The notes below the pieces were generated by a model. It was given only the letters and a program-made list of their open reading frames with translations. It was not told where the DNA came from and did not search any database. The translations under genes and the position numbers were made by a program. Below, piece after piece: positions 10,753 to 21,641 of a stretch of 64,000 bases of DNA (its first letter is position 1; each line of letters begins with the position of its first letter). Source of the DNA: Venturia oleaginea (Eukaryota > Ascomycota > Dothideomycetes > Venturiales > Venturiaceae); assembly GCA_013176395.1 (NCBI GenBank), contig JABMLP010000020.1, positions 62,001 through 126,000 on the forward strand. Direction: 5' to 3'.

Positions 10753-11800
10753 TTAATCTGGATTAGGACGAGTCCATTTTGGTATCAAGCTTTTGTCTCT
10801 GGATCCAGACCTTGACCCTTCCTTCTCAATGGCCTCCACAAACTTCAATCCCGTTTCATTATCAGAGAATAGATCATCCACAGAAAACAAAATGTGATTG
10901 CGTGGACTGACTTTCAAAAGCAACTCCAAAGGTGCAGTATCTAACATCCCACTCGTCGTGACCCATACATTTTCGTTGCACACTTGACCCAAGGGACGGC
11001 TCATGTGTGGCCAATTGGATGTGGCCTTTTCTTGTCGTTGCATCACGTCGCTGCATCACGTAGGGGAGTAGTTCGCTTATGTGCCTAATACGATTTTGAG
11101 TGTCGGGAAATGATCGAAGATGACGGCGGCGAGGACATATCGATCTCGACACCAGAAGAGAGAAGATTGGCAATGCAGGGCAGGAAAGGAAGAAAAAGGG
11201 ACCAGAATAAACATACCCAGAAACATACCCAGTCCCAAGATGCCACCCAAACACAAAAGCACTCAGTCATGTCGCCACTTCGGCCCCATAACTCCGGGAT
11301 CTATAGTTCGCTTTCATCATCTCCTTTAAGATGAAACAGGGGTGGATATAAACAAGTACCTCCAAATCTTCAGCAGTCGTCTAAAAGACATCATACTCTT
11401 TCCCATTGTAGAATTTCCCATCAGCAAGAGAATCCATAAGCGTGCCCACGAAACCCTGTTATTTGATACAGCGGGTAGGTTCTTTTGCTGCAGCATTGGG
11501 ATCTTCCATTGGGAGGGTTGTGAAGCCTGAAAAGCGAGTGAATGGGCTTTGGAGGGCAGTATGAAATTCATTCTTTATTGCCGAGCATAATTCGGGTGTA
11601 TGATTTGGACGGAAATGGTGTGTGGGATAAAATTTGGTGACCAAGTTTTCCTGAATCCATATCCTTCAGCCGTAATTTGGACATGGAGGAGTGTTTCGAA
11701 GAGAGGGAATCGAAGTTGACGGGTTTGGAGCCATATTGGGCGGTTGAGGCCTCGGAGATGTGTTGTTCCTCAAGGGTGATGGAAAAACAGAAAATTAAAC
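10753..11800 (-). pseudogene. Decayed amidohydrolase (ACMSD / dihydroxybenzoate decarboxylase-like family)
   Basis: On the minus strand the parts of an amidohydrolase-2 family protein appear in order but in different frames. An ITLEEQH start-like motif lies near 11800, then LGHQILSHTP, then RFSGFTTLPMEDPNAAAKE (11459-11644), then TAA, GFVGTLMDSLADGKFYN, TAG, and EDLEVLVYIHPCF. Next come WHLGTG, IFDHFPTLKIVLG (about 11090-11130), HISELLPYVMQR in another frame, and finally ENVWVTTSGMLDTAPLELL and HILFSVDDLFSDNETG (10753-11046). Enzymes of this family use a metal centre, with the lost HxH replaced by an ExH-like start, to hydrolyse or decarboxylate aromatic acids. At least two nonsense codons and three frame changes make this copy non-functional. 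Some breaks could hide introns, but not all. Confidence 0.65.
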
Positions 11801-12529
11801 TAAAAAATACGATCCGGGAAGATATTGTTATGAGATTTCTTGATCTTGATCACAAAGAATCAGGTATGATGATTATATAAATACCCTTGGGGTATCCGTG
11901 AAGTCCGGTTTAGGTTCCGCGGTTCGGGCTTAAATGAGCTAATGAGTCTCGAGTTCACCGAGAATCACGTTTCGCAATTTCGACTGCAAAACGCAGTCAT
12001 GCAAATCCATGAACTGGAAGATGATCAAGACTGCCTCGATGTATAGTTACTGGCTCCTGGCTTAATTCTGTGTTGCTTGCCGAACCTTTCAGGTTGTACA
12101 TCACTAAACCCTCTGTCAGCTGCAGCTAAACTGATGATTGTCGCGAAGAGCTGAGTAAATATTCTTGATTCTCACGACTATGATTCATGTTCGGGTTAAT
12201 GAAGAGGTTGTTCTGAGTGCATCCGAGATTCGCTTCTCCCTTGGATGTCAACCCAGATCTCGTGACATGATGAGCTGTGATTGAAGTATCGAGATTCAAT
12301 TTGGTTTGAAGTTATGGCCTTGGGGAACGATCATAAGTAATATCTAAACATCCGAATGATGGCTCGCAAAGGCCGAGTCCCTGAAAAAAGTACACCTCCC
12401 GGCGGTTATAGTTCGTAAGATGGCATTTTTAGATGAAAGCGCCCAATGTCCATGAACGCCTGACAATACCATCCAACAGTGTAGAAAGGCGTCGCTTCGG
12501 TAAGATGAGGTACCCAAACAATAGGAAAT
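11801..12529. other. Non-coding spacer
   Basis: No frame above noise and no repeat match to other parts of the window. It may contain further decayed sequence upstream of the amidohydrolase remnant, and it is the 3' flank of ERV2. Confidence 0.4.
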
Positions 12530-13232
12530 TCAACCACCTTTCGTCCAGCTGTTGCAGAAAGGGGTCAGAAATGCTAAATCCAAAGGAAAAGACAACGACT
12601 CACCCATCCCTCTCCATGTCGGCTTGCCCACCAGCCTTTTCCCTAAATGCATCCGTGATACTCCCACCCGCTCCACCCACCTTCAACGTCTTCTGCGCCT
12701 CCTTCCCGATGGCATCCTTACTATCCTTGGCACACCCGCAATCATAAAAGTCTCCAATGTTGCTGCAATCAAACAACTTCTTCTTCAAACTCTTATTCAC
12801 TTCGTTGTGCACATGGCATCCCCACGCGGCAGCGGTACTCCTTGTCGCCACCTGCGGCGGGAACTTCTTCAATATGACGCCGAAATGCTCGGCACATTCG
12901 CCACAAGGGTATAGACGTTGGAAGAGGTGGATATATGTATTCAGAGCGGAGGATTCGTCTTCGGTGGGCTTGTCGGGAAACTGGGCGAAGGTTGTGTGGA
13001 AGAGTTTCCAGGCGGCGCGGCCGAGTTCTGCTTTTAGGGTCTCGTTGCCGAGTTTGGGGGCTATGACGTGGCCGGTGAGGTTGGGGCCTTTGGATGAGGG
13101 GGTGTTGGAGGAAGGATTCTTGGGTTGCGGGATTCGTGGATCTGAGTGGTAGGAGGACAGATAGAGGATGGTGAAGACTGCGGCCAGGACTAGGGAGAGG
13201 AGTAAACCGCGGCGCTGCGAGCTGGACCGCAT
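12530..13232 (-). CDS. ERV2: FAD-linked sulfhydryl oxidase, ERV2 type
   Basis: Spliced as complement(join(12530..12548,12604..13232)), 215 aa. The 55-bp intron has a GTGAGT donor and CAACAG acceptor and turns the final codons into DGWTKGG. A type II signal anchor (LLLSLVLAAVFTILYLSSY, residues about 10-28) follows two basic stretches, so it should sit in the ER with its catalytic domain in the lumen. The Erv fold is clear: LGRAAWKLFHTTFAQFPDKP, the redox pair in YPCGECAEHFG (CxxC next to FAD) and the FAD-binding WGCHVHNEVNKSL helix. A CGC near DFYDCGCAKD may be the shuttle cysteine pair. Such enzymes pass electrons from dithiols (protein disulfide isomerase) to oxygen, making disulfides. The intact reading frame and intron suggest a live gene. 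Confidence 0.92.
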
Positions 13233-14083
13233 ATTGGAGAGATTGTTAGGAGAAAAGAATAAAGCTTCTGCTTGAAGCTGCTATAATAGCATGTTGAATG
13301 GTGTGAGATGGAGTTTGAGCGAAGTTACACCTTCGACGACTTTGTTAAGGGGGGGTGTGGGGGTCCAATATAAAACGCGTCGCGCGCCAACTTGACCGCG
13401 AACTGCATCAATAATATCAAAACCAAAGTCATCGAGGTATAATCATCTTCCAACCGATAGAGGAGCAACACATCGCACAGAAGGTGAAAACATGTCGGCC
13501 ATGATGAACAAGCCAACCAATTCTAGGCTAAACTCGAAGGCACCCTTGCTCCATGGATGAAGTGGTTCAAGGGCATGTTTTGAAGGCGTATACGAAATGC
13601 TTCAGATTTTGATCAATTTGCGTCTTCAATTCATCTTTTGTCCCACGCCTCCAGCACTCTCCGCTTATCTCCCTCAATTATCTGCATTGTGGTTTCGCGA
13701 GGAACCGTTCAACTCCCGGCGCATCTGAATTTATGGGCTACTTCAGGATGTACAGATCGTCGGTATGGGCGTGAATCAAACAGGTTACGTAAATGCTGTT
13801 ATGGTTTCCATGCACCATGTGCTAAGTTATGGTATTTACAATCCGGAATTTGAGGCCTAAAATATTCGAGGTAAAGCTATCCCGCCCCCACCTTCCTAGA
13901 CAACCATCACACGAACGCGTTCCATTTTCTCCACTCTTTGTTATGGAAAGCTTTTGAAAACGGGTCATTGATAGGCGATCGACTGTACGATATCAAGGGA
14001 GCTGAAAATCGTAGCTTTATTCACTGCCAGGGATTTGTGGACTGGTGATCCGCGCATGCCAGGACCATCCAAAGCTGCCTCGC
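13233..14083. other. Intergenic, no supportable gene
   Basis: Upstream region of ERV2 (minus strand) and 3' flank of the FAD oxidoreductase. Short frames (13325-13516 -, 13638-13853 +) carry no recognisable domain. Confidence 0.4.
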
Positions 14084-15558
14084 CTACGCAGTAAGAGCAG
14101 GAATAATCATCTTCTCGGTGAAATCCCAGATCGAACTCGAACTATGCCCCACCCAAGCAGCGCCAGTCCACCAGGTATTTGTCTTTCCCTGAATCGCGTT
14201 TAGACTAGTATAAAACCCACTAGTAATAGCAGAGACTGGAACAGTGAGTTGATATGGTTGGTGGTTTTGGAAAGCTACGAACTGAGGCTGAGCATGAGCT
14301 GGGAAACCACCGGCAGTGACAAGCTTAGCAATATCGGCGAGAATGTTGGCTTTGACGGCGTTATCGGTGAGCAATGTGGCGCTATTGTAGAAGACCTCGT
14401 GGAGATGTGAAGTACTGGAGGATGTGATCAAAAGCGTAGATGGTGGACCAGAGATACCATATTGGCCAGTCGGGCTGACGTTGATGAAGCTTGTGTTAGA
14501 TGGAATTCCAGAGTTGCGTACGACACCCGCCCAGTAATAAGAATTGCTCAACTGGTTGAAGAGAGCTCTGTCGTTGTCGTCCAGATCCATGTTCAAAGGC
14601 GACAGTTTCTCCATCTTAGGTGGGATGGCCATTACGAGCTTCTTTGCGATGATGAGCTTGGGGGGCCATCAGGAGTGTTGGCGATTACAGCGACTGGTAT
14701 AACAGTACCATTGGGCAGCTTAATGTCACGTTGAATGGCGTATACAGTACTGCTCACGAGTGTATCTGAACCCAGGTATGCAGCAGCCTTGGCATAGATC
14801 TGCTGATTTTCGTGGGCCGTGGTTGTCGAGAAATGACCGAGCAATCCTTGAACGGTGGTGGCATCGAAATACTTCATGACATAAAAGATACGAACACTAA
14901 TTCGATCCCCAAAGCCACCCAAGTAGGATGAGATGGTGAAGGCAATGGCTTCGAGTTGGTACTTTACGACGAAGTCGCCGAACGTAAGAAGGAGGTCAGC
15001 TGGGATAGGTGATGGCAAATCACTACCAGCCTGGTGGAAGGGATATTTAGCCAATTGAGTAAGGTAGACCTGGAATGCAGCACCAAAAGCAGCCTGATCG
15101 ACAGAAGTTGCAGGAATGGTGGTACCAGAAGCGAGGTCGGCTGGCGTAGTAAGAGGGTAGAATGAAGCGTCAATCTGAGTGACAGCGACACCGAGATGAG
15201 CCAAATAGCTCTGCACGGTGGGGATGTCCTTCAGGATCTGAACTCCATAATCGAAGGAAATTCCAGTGGCCGGGTCGACGAACGTTTGGGTGTGGCCGCC
15301 AAGCTCAGACTGGGCTTCGATGAGTGTGACAGTCTTTCCTAGCTTGCAAAGACGGACGGCGGAGTAGGTCTTAACAAATGTTAGAATGGTCAGGCCTGAG
15401 TTGACGGGAAACTCGCACCAGCAGATCCGTCACCAATGACAACGACCATCTCGTCTAAGAAGAGCACCTGAGAAGCTGTCTGGGTCAATATCGGCTTCAA
15501 CGCTGCCGGGGAAAATGATGGTCGCAACGACAGGCAGCAGTGGCTGGAAAAATTTCAT
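14084..15558 (-). pseudogene. Secreted FAD-dependent (amine-oxidase-like) oxidoreductase with two frameshifts
   Basis: ATG at 15558 begins a signal peptide (MKFFQPLLPVVATI), then DPDSFS and an RRD segment. One extra G (near 15448) shifts the frame before the dinucleotide-binding loop VVVIGDGSAG. A 47-bp intron with a GC..AG border and TTCTAAC branch site seems to follow, after which TYSAVRLCKLGKTVTLIEA, GGHTQTFVDP and FDYGVQIL give the FAD-binding domain. The long substrate domain runs to TPDG; a run of six C (14650-14655 region) then puts PPKLIIAKKLVMAIPPKM in another frame, continuing to the end at 14084. The order matches fungal FAD oxidoreductases annotated as beta-cyclopiazonate dehydrogenase-like; substrate unknown. 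Both shifts lie in short G/C runs, so sequencing error is a real alternative to pseudogenisation. Confidence 0.7.
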
Positions 15559-16639
15559 GATCTGAAGGTGGAGAATGTAGTAGAGGGAATCTAATGGAGA
15601 AATTCGTGGACAGAGAATTCTTAGATTGGTATGGTCAGCCTCGATCTCTTCCTACATACATCATCACTGAAGCCCGAATTGAATGTGCCACAACACATAC
15701 TGCCCGGTCTTGTCACTCTCTGAACTTGCTATTCAGCGAAGCAAGTGCCACAAGGAGACACCAATAACAGCGCCGAAGACACCGACCCTGCGTTGTCCGA
15801 TTCCCCAATGCTTACGAAGACATCCTCACCATGCTTGGAACAGGAGCAACCCTTCCATCTACCACGAGCAGTGAAAGCCGCCAAGCCGCCCGTTCTGGAC
15901 CGTGCCGCTGGACGAGAACAGAAAGCGGTACAGCGAGAGGAAAGCCTTATATGTGGCTTAACAGAGCACAAACAGAGGTATAGACGCCCAATTACATCGG
16001 TGGAATACTTTGCCAATGTCGTTATTTTTGATAGTGATAAGTAAGGGAGATAGTCAGCCGCACGTTGAAGGTAGGACGAAGCCATAACATGGATCAAGAA
16101 GTTATCTTTCTGCATATACGAGTATATATACCCGAGGGATAGAGGGACCGTTGTGGCGCAGGAGAGAGCCCAGCATTCAATAGCGTCCTGCTCTCGCACA
16201 GGGCCGAAGCTGACGAGACTGAGAGAATTAAACAAGGGATGGATCGGTGAGTGGAGGAGAAGGAAGAGGTTGAAGAGGAAAATTGAGACGCGAAGCGACT
16301 GCCGGTATTCTATTCTATCGGTCCGAAGTTTTAGCGAGACCCGTCCACCTCAGGCTCGGCATTCAGGCGTATCAGGTTTCATCCAACCATCAAGCTAAAC
16401 CCTCATTCCCATCGACACGTACCATCTCACGAAGTTGCCTCCCCAGGCATGTTACACCATCATGAAGTACTCCATTCCATGCGTGAAGCATCAACTCGCA
16501 ATTGATGACTGTCCTGCCGTGCGCGCATTTTGACGCAAACATGTGAATGAGCTTGATATGGGCTTGCCGCAATCTCAAAAATCCTCGTCCTCTCGAGCCA
16601 CTGCCATCCATCTCAATATGTTTCTCACGGATCAATTTG
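15559..16639. other. No supportable gene
   Basis: Promoter side of the FAD oxidoreductase, then a stretch with overlapping short frames on both strands (15729-16235 -, 15745-16044 +, 16390-16764 -). None shows a domain or a convincing splice pattern; it could be older decayed coding sequence. Confidence 0.35.
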
Positions 16640-17600
16640 CTAAGCGTAGGCCACAGAAGTTGTTGAAACCACGCTGATCCCACTTCTACAGACTTTCTGA
16701 TTGGCAGGAACAGCCGTCTTGGAAGAATCCCCAAACGTACTAGGACATACAGTGCTAGAATCATGTTCGGCTGCTATTCCTGTAGCCGAGACAGTGGCAG
16801 CGTTGACAGGCCCAGCCCAAAGTTGTGTCTCGTCATCGTCGCCCACGTTTTTCTTTTCAGCCCTTGCACCATCAAAGGAATCGAGTTCGTATACATCTTA
16901 GCGCATTCGATCGAGTTTTCCTATCCGAGAGAGCTGGTCGCTGGGATTGGTCGAGCCACCAGTGCTGAAAAAATGCGAGCTGATCAATAATGGGATATAT
17001 CGCACAAAAAAAGGCTTCAGCGAACTCGCTGATGCACATACTACACATCCGGCGAGCTCCCCGTACATCCACGACAGCTCATGTGCGAGGCCCTTGGTGT
17101 AATCGTCGCCGCCAAAAAGCTTGATCGTGAGTATGCAGTTGTAGATTGCAGCAAATATGACGCTAACAAGAATTAATAAAGATTCAGCGAAAAGATGATG
17201 CCCAGATGATAGCGACTTACACCCCACCAGTTGCAAATAGAATGAGCAAGGTAAATTTTTGACGCATGGGGACCTGAAGCGGAACGACAATACGCAACGG
17301 CATCACCAAGATAACGATGTCCATGCATACGTTGGCTATGGATGCCGTCAGAAAAAACCCTTCTTTGTTGATGCAAGATGCAGTTGCCAACGCCTTCAAA
17401 TCCCAGGTAGCGTAAATTGGTCGGCAACTGAAGATGCTTATCAAAGCGTACACTACCGCATACAGGACGAAACATGCGCCAATGTATTTGATCGCGATGC
17501 GGTATGTTCGATCTGGAGACAAGGAGTAGTATAGCGCCAGCAACGACAGTGTCGCAAAATCGGACGAGAGCATGTAAAAGATCTTCACTGGAACAGTACA
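16640..17600 (-). pseudogene. 5'-truncated rhodopsin-domain (PTH11-like) fungal membrane protein
   Basis: Two exons are visible: about 17600-17221 and 17162-16640, with a 58-bp intron (GTAAGT donor, TTAG acceptor) that keeps frame. Helices seen: DFATLSLLALYYSLSP, YIGACFVLYAVVYALISIFSC, SIANVCMDIVILVMPL, FTLLILFATGGVVIFAAIY and ELAGCVVCASASSLKPFF, the arrangement of the later helices of the fungal rhodopsin domain (Pfam Fung_rhodopsin). A good acceptor at 17601 shows that an earlier exon once preceded it, but about 100 residues of N-terminal helices are missing, because 100 bp further on an unrelated remnant on the other strand begins. TAA at 16898-16900 (CAA to TAA) interrupts the hydrophilic tail, which stays open in frame to 16640. 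Truncated and inactive by this reading. Confidence 0.7.
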
Positions 17601-17698
17601 CTAAGTTTGATAGCGTGAAGTTAGCATTTTTCTCAGTCCATGGCAACGATTACAAGTCGATTTACTTAGAGTAAGGTCTTGTATTCGGCTTGTGTTAC

Positions 17699-18003
17699 CT
17701 GCCAAAAAAATGTGCCGCATTTGAGGCCGGCGCAAAGGGAATCAGAGTCAATCTGCTGTGTCCGGGTTGTATCGATACCGACATGATCAAGCAGCCTCTC
17801 ATTCTTCCTAGTGGGAGGCGTGGACCATGACTGAGGATGATAACTTGACGTCGATTATCAAGCGGTATGCGCAGCTTAAGGAGATTACGGCGAGTATTGC
17901 CTTTTTGCTTGGGGATGAGAGTAGATTTGTGACCAAATAGGAATGGTATGTTGATGGTGGCTGGGTGGAGGCGAATTATGTTGGTGCATCGGTTTCTGTA
18001 TGA
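17699..18003 (+). pseudogene. C-terminal remnant of a short-chain dehydrogenase/reductase (SDR)
   Basis: Reading CAAFEAGAKGIRVNLLCPGCIDTDM is the segment that follows the active-site Tyr/Lys of classical SDRs. After a frame change near 17827 it continues as EITASIAFLLGDESRFVT, a TAG stop, then EWYVDGGWVE, the standard SDR end. The Rossmann N-terminus and catalytic Ser-Tyr-Lys are absent. The remnant ends about 95 bp before the mariner element at 18100. One frameshift, one CAG-to-TAG type stop and the missing two-thirds make it dead. Confidence 0.75.
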
Positions 18004-18099
18004 GATGGCTGATGGGGAAGAATATTGCCAGAAATTTATCGATATCGAGGGTGATTCGAAGGTATTGTCACGTGACTCGCGGCTGTGAAGCACGGGGTT

Positions 18100-19498
18100 C
18101 CTCAAATCTGACTGCGCAGGGCGCTCGGACCCACCATCCCATCTTTTGAACTTGAATGTATTATGCTATTTACCACACGTTTGACTTGCAATGAATCTCT
18201 GGTTTTTGCTGAATCATCTTACATCTCTCTGGCATCTCTCTGATCCTTTTCCGTATCATTGTGAGCGTTATCTTGTCCCATTCTGCCTGGATTTCAGCCT
18301 TGAAATGAGCCACCGACGACCACCTCCTGCCAGCTAATCTGGACTTAATGATGTTCCAACAAGACTCAATGGGATTGAGATCACATGATTGAGGAGGGTG
18401 AATAAGTAATAGAAGGTCTGCTTCTCTTTTTATGACTGCAGGGTCACTGTTAGGCGACTTGATTCCGTGAGAAGGATCACCATCCTCTTGAAGCCAGTAT
18501 TTGCGCTGGTGACGCTTCTCCAAGGCCTGAATAGCTTCAATGTGTTGCGGCAGTATCTTTTTGGCGTAGAAAACCTGTGTCATGCAGTTTCCTTTTGGTG
18601 TTTCGTCCTCCTTTGCCTTAAGGTCTTGCCAGACCTTCAGCCGGGCTTGGTACACTGAATCCAGCTCGTATTTGAGTTGTTTAGGCTGCTTGACTTGCCT
18701 ACGGACCTTCTCTGATGGCTCAGCCGGATCCTTGTAGAATATGAGGTTTCCTTTCTTGTTGTATGAGATGCCGCCGGCGACGTGAATAGTAACATCTAAA
18801 ACGCCTTCTAGCTCCTCATTGACACCTCTCTCTTGCCCTGTAAAGCGTAGCTCATATTCAGGTGCATTGGCGAGTTCTTTTGACTGAAAATGAGCTTCAT
18901 CTGTGAACCAAATCCAACTCCAGAAGCCTAGTATGGTCTTTTTCTCGTGTTCTCTACCGTATTCAACCCTCTTTGGCCGATTTGCCTGGGATATCTGCTT
19001 CTGATAACGCTTCTTGAATCGCCTAGTCCCTGCATTGTATACGTGACGCTGTAATGTCTTTGCGGAAGGCTTGCCGGGGCAGGAATTGGCTTGTTCCTGC
19101 CAGCCTTTTTCGTGTATAGGGTCATCTTGGTTCGTAAGGCGGGTAAGATCTGAAGCAGATACTTTGGTAGGCCGCCCTATGATGCAACTGCTCTTTCTCT
19201 GTGATCTGAATGCTGCATCACCAATAAGTTCTCGTAGTTTAAGCCAACTACGTGCGGTAGAAGTTGGTATATTGATTTCAGGGAGGTATGCGATTGTACC
19301 GACGCCGTCGGCCTCATTCTTGCAATCCCAGGCCTGAAAAAATCGCATTCTCTTCGTGGTATCATATTCTCGCCTTGCAGTCTTTCTTTTGGATGTTCTA
19401 GGCGCCATGGTGGTGGTAAATTGAGCGATAAGTTGGTGTATACGTAGAAATTGAGATGGGATGGTGGGTCCGAGCGCCCTGCGCAGTCAGATTTGAGG
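18100..19498 (-). mobile_element. Tc1/mariner-type DNA transposon, apparently intact
   Basis: Perfect 45-bp terminal inverted repeats at 18100-18144 and 19454-19498; both read CCTCAAATCTGACTGCGCAG inward. One uninterrupted transposase gene fills the inside. Both ends are flanked by TT rather than a clean TA, so the target duplication is not certain. Identical repeats and an open gene suggest recent activity. It lies 9 bp from the left end of the next (Fot1-like) element. Confidence 0.88.
18170..19408 (-). CDS. Tc1/mariner family transposase (DDE, 412 aa)
   Basis: A single uninterrupted exon starting at ATG 19408 (MAPRTSKRKTARREYD). The basic N-terminus holds a helix-turn-helix-like region (INIPTSTARSWLKLRELIG). 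The catalytic core shows the first Asp in IWFTDEAHF, the second in WLQEDGDPSHG and the Glu in SCDLNPIESCWNIIKSRL, with about 34 residues between the last two, the DD34E-like spacing of this superfamily. The NPIE..W signature is typical. The protein would bind the 45-bp inverted repeats and move the element by cut and paste. No stop or frameshift is present, in contrast to all other DNA-transposon genes here. Confidence 0.9.
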   Translation of the reverse strand: MAPRTSKRKTARREYDTTKRMRFFQAWDCKNEADGVGTIAYLPEINIPTSTARSWLKLRELIGDAAFRSQRKSSCIIGRPTKVSASDLTRLTNQDDPIHEKGWQEQANSCPGKPSAKTLQRHVYNAGTRRFKKRYQKQISQANRPKRVEYGREHEKKTILGFWSWIWFTDEAHFQSKELANAPEYELRFTGQERGVNEELEGVLDVTIHVAGGISYNKKGNLIFYKDPAEPSEKVRRQVKQPKQLKYELDSVYQARLKVWQDLKAKEDETPKGNCMTQVFYAKKILPQHIEAIQALEKRHQRKYWLQEDGDPSHGIKSPNSDPAVIKREADLLLLIHPPQSCDLNPIESCWNIIKSRLAGRRWSSVAHFKAEIQAEWDKITLTMIRKRIREMPERCKMIQQKPEIHCKSNVW

Positions 19499-19507
19499 TT
19501 AGGAATA

Positions 19508-20648
19508 ACGTAATCCACCATCGAGCGGTACACATTTTGGTATCCTCATCGATTAACCCACAATGCCACCACAACTAGTCAATACAAAGGCCCAGAAAGA
19601 GGGTCAACTACTCCTTGCTCATGATGCTTATTTGAATGGCCATTTTCCAAGTATTCGAAAGGCCGCTGATGCCTATTCTGTCCCATTTACTTCCCTTGCC
19701 TCCCGCCTTAGCGGACGCGCTTCACGCGTCGATTCGCGCCCAAATTGCCAAAAGCTTACGGATACGGAAGAGGAGGTCGTTGAGTATTGGATACTATCTA
19801 TGGATGAAAGAGGTTATCCATTGACCGTTACTGGGGTACGCGATGCGGCAAAAATCGTACTCGAGCAGCGTGTAGGCTCAGATTGCAAAATCGGTGTCAA
19901 TTGGCCTCAGCGATACATCAACCGCCGCCCTAGCCTCAAATCGCGATATTCACGCAGCTATGATAATTAAAGGGCAAGATGCGAAGATCCAGCCCTTATT
20001 GGGGCCTGGTTTCGGCTTGTACAAAACACAATCGCTAAATACGGCATCCTCAATAACGATATCTACAGATTCGACGAAACCGGCTTTGCAATGGGCCTTG
20101 CAAGTACCTCACGCGTAGTTACTGCCTCAGATAGGCGTGGCAGACCCCCTCAATTACAGCCTGGCGATCGCGAATGGGTTACGGCAATCGAATCGATCAA
20201 TGCGCTGGGTTGGAGCCTCCCGCCGATGGTGATATTCAAAGGCAAGGTACATAAATCATCTTGGTAGGAAAACAACAATCTACCGCCTGATTGGACAATC
20301 GCTTTGAGTACAAATGAATGGACTAATAACAAGCTTGGATTACATTGGTTAAAAGAGGTTTTCGAGCCAAATACAGCTGCAAGAAAGGTTGGTAGTTATC
20401 GACTACTAATTCTGGATGGCCACGGCAGCCACGCAACGCCAAGATTTGATCAATTTTGTGCAGACCGGATGATTATTACTCTTTGTATGCCACCGCATTC
20501 ATCACATCTTCTTCAATCTCTCGATATTGGTTGTTTTTCGGTCCTCAAGCGTACCTACGGCCACCAAGTCTCGGAATATATGAGGCTTGGCATAAATTAT
20601 ATCGACAAAATTGAGTTCCTTCACGCCTTTAAAATTGCTCGAATTAGT
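19508..20648 (+). pseudogene. Fot1/pogo-type transposase remnant, 3'-truncated
   Basis: The left end at 19508 (ACGTAATCCACCATCGAGCG after TA) resembles the terminal repeat of the 4.7-kb Fot1 element, but no right end is found. The gene opens at ATG 19563 with the HTH (SIRKAADAYSVPFTSLASRL), then meets TAA at 19968-19970. The frame continues with the first DDE Asp (YRFDETGFAMG), then the PGDREWVTAIESI block, TAG at 20265-20267, the second Asp (LLILDGHGSHAT) and third (LDIGCFSVLKRTYG). It stops near 20645, lacking the C-terminal basic and knuckle regions. Both stops can be C-to-T changes of CAA/CAG. Residue identity to the 4.7-kb element is clear but not close, so it is a different family member. 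Confidence 0.8.
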
Positions 20649-21245
20649 TGTTACGGGGAACTCGTTTCTCAACACAGTTGATTATGTCAAGACCTTCTTG
20701 ACACCTGTGTTCTCTTGTTCTGGTCCGCGGGTTTGGGGTAAGGGCAATATCAGTCTGGAAGTACTTACCTTAAGTACATTCCCTTGCTCAGGTTCTTTGG
20801 AGGCTCACTAGATCCTAGCCGTCCGATGTATCTCTCAATTCAAGTTGTCGCCTAACCGATTTGATCCTCAGATCAATCCTGAACGCTTGTCGGTTAGTAT
20901 GAAGGTTGGGGGTGGGCTTGCTTCGTGTGCATATGACTTGTGCTTGATTGTATCTAAGTAAAAGGTCGTTACTGTAGTAGGTTGAAGAAGCTCCTATGTT
21001 AGAAACATAACATGAGATAACCACGAAGAGAGAAAGGAAAGTCCGTCCAACGTCCTCCCTATATACCCTTCTGGTTCTGGGTGCCAAGGTGTATTCCCAC
21101 ACCTCTTGGCTCTTCCCACACTTCCCACACTGTGGAATGCCAAGTGCTGTGGGAACTGTGGGAATATCACGTGACTCCTGCACGTACTATTCTCTCTTAG
21201 GACTGACCTGGTTGCACCAGTCCCCTCTCACTACGGTCACCAACA
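20649..21245. repeat. Possible solo LTR (weak)
   Basis: Begins TGTTACGGGG exactly where the Fot1-like frame breaks and could end ...CACCAACA, giving TGTT/AACA ends. It holds a TATA-like CTATATACCC (about 21058) and no coding. I find no matching target duplication and no second copy in the window, so the borders are tentative. Confidence 0.3.
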
Positions 21246-21641
21246 CATTGTAAACGCCAAAATCACGGAAAATACAACCAAATCACCGTTTTTTACGGGA
21301 TTTCTCTCAGGAATTCTCATTGTACTCAAAAAAAGTTCGTAAACAATCTAGCATTCAGTCTATTGTAAATTTCAGCCCTTTTTTTGGTTTTTGGCGGGGA
21401 GATCCCCCCCCCCCAAAGTCACGTGCACTGCATCGCCGCATCGCCGCAAAAACAACAACAAATCTAGCTCTATCACCAGATTAACTATATAATTACAGCG
21501 ACATAGGCAGATAGCCTCCAATCCAGGCCCTAAACTGGGGGCTATGCATCCTCCGCGTCCAGGGTCTTTGCCCCAATGAAGCACTCGTACGTGCAGACTC
21601 TTCCAAATGCCATCTTCTTGTTAGATACCGTGGAAGCGATG
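21246..21641. other. Short spacer before element A, no gene seen
   Basis: AT-rich with homopolymer runs (a run of C at about 21405-21414) and no convincing frame. It ends CGATG at the outer edge of the left LTR of element A. Confidence 0.4.

Noticed and set aside
20649..21245. Solo LTR with confident borders
   Set aside because: No target duplication and no second copy in the window; kept only as a weak repeat call.
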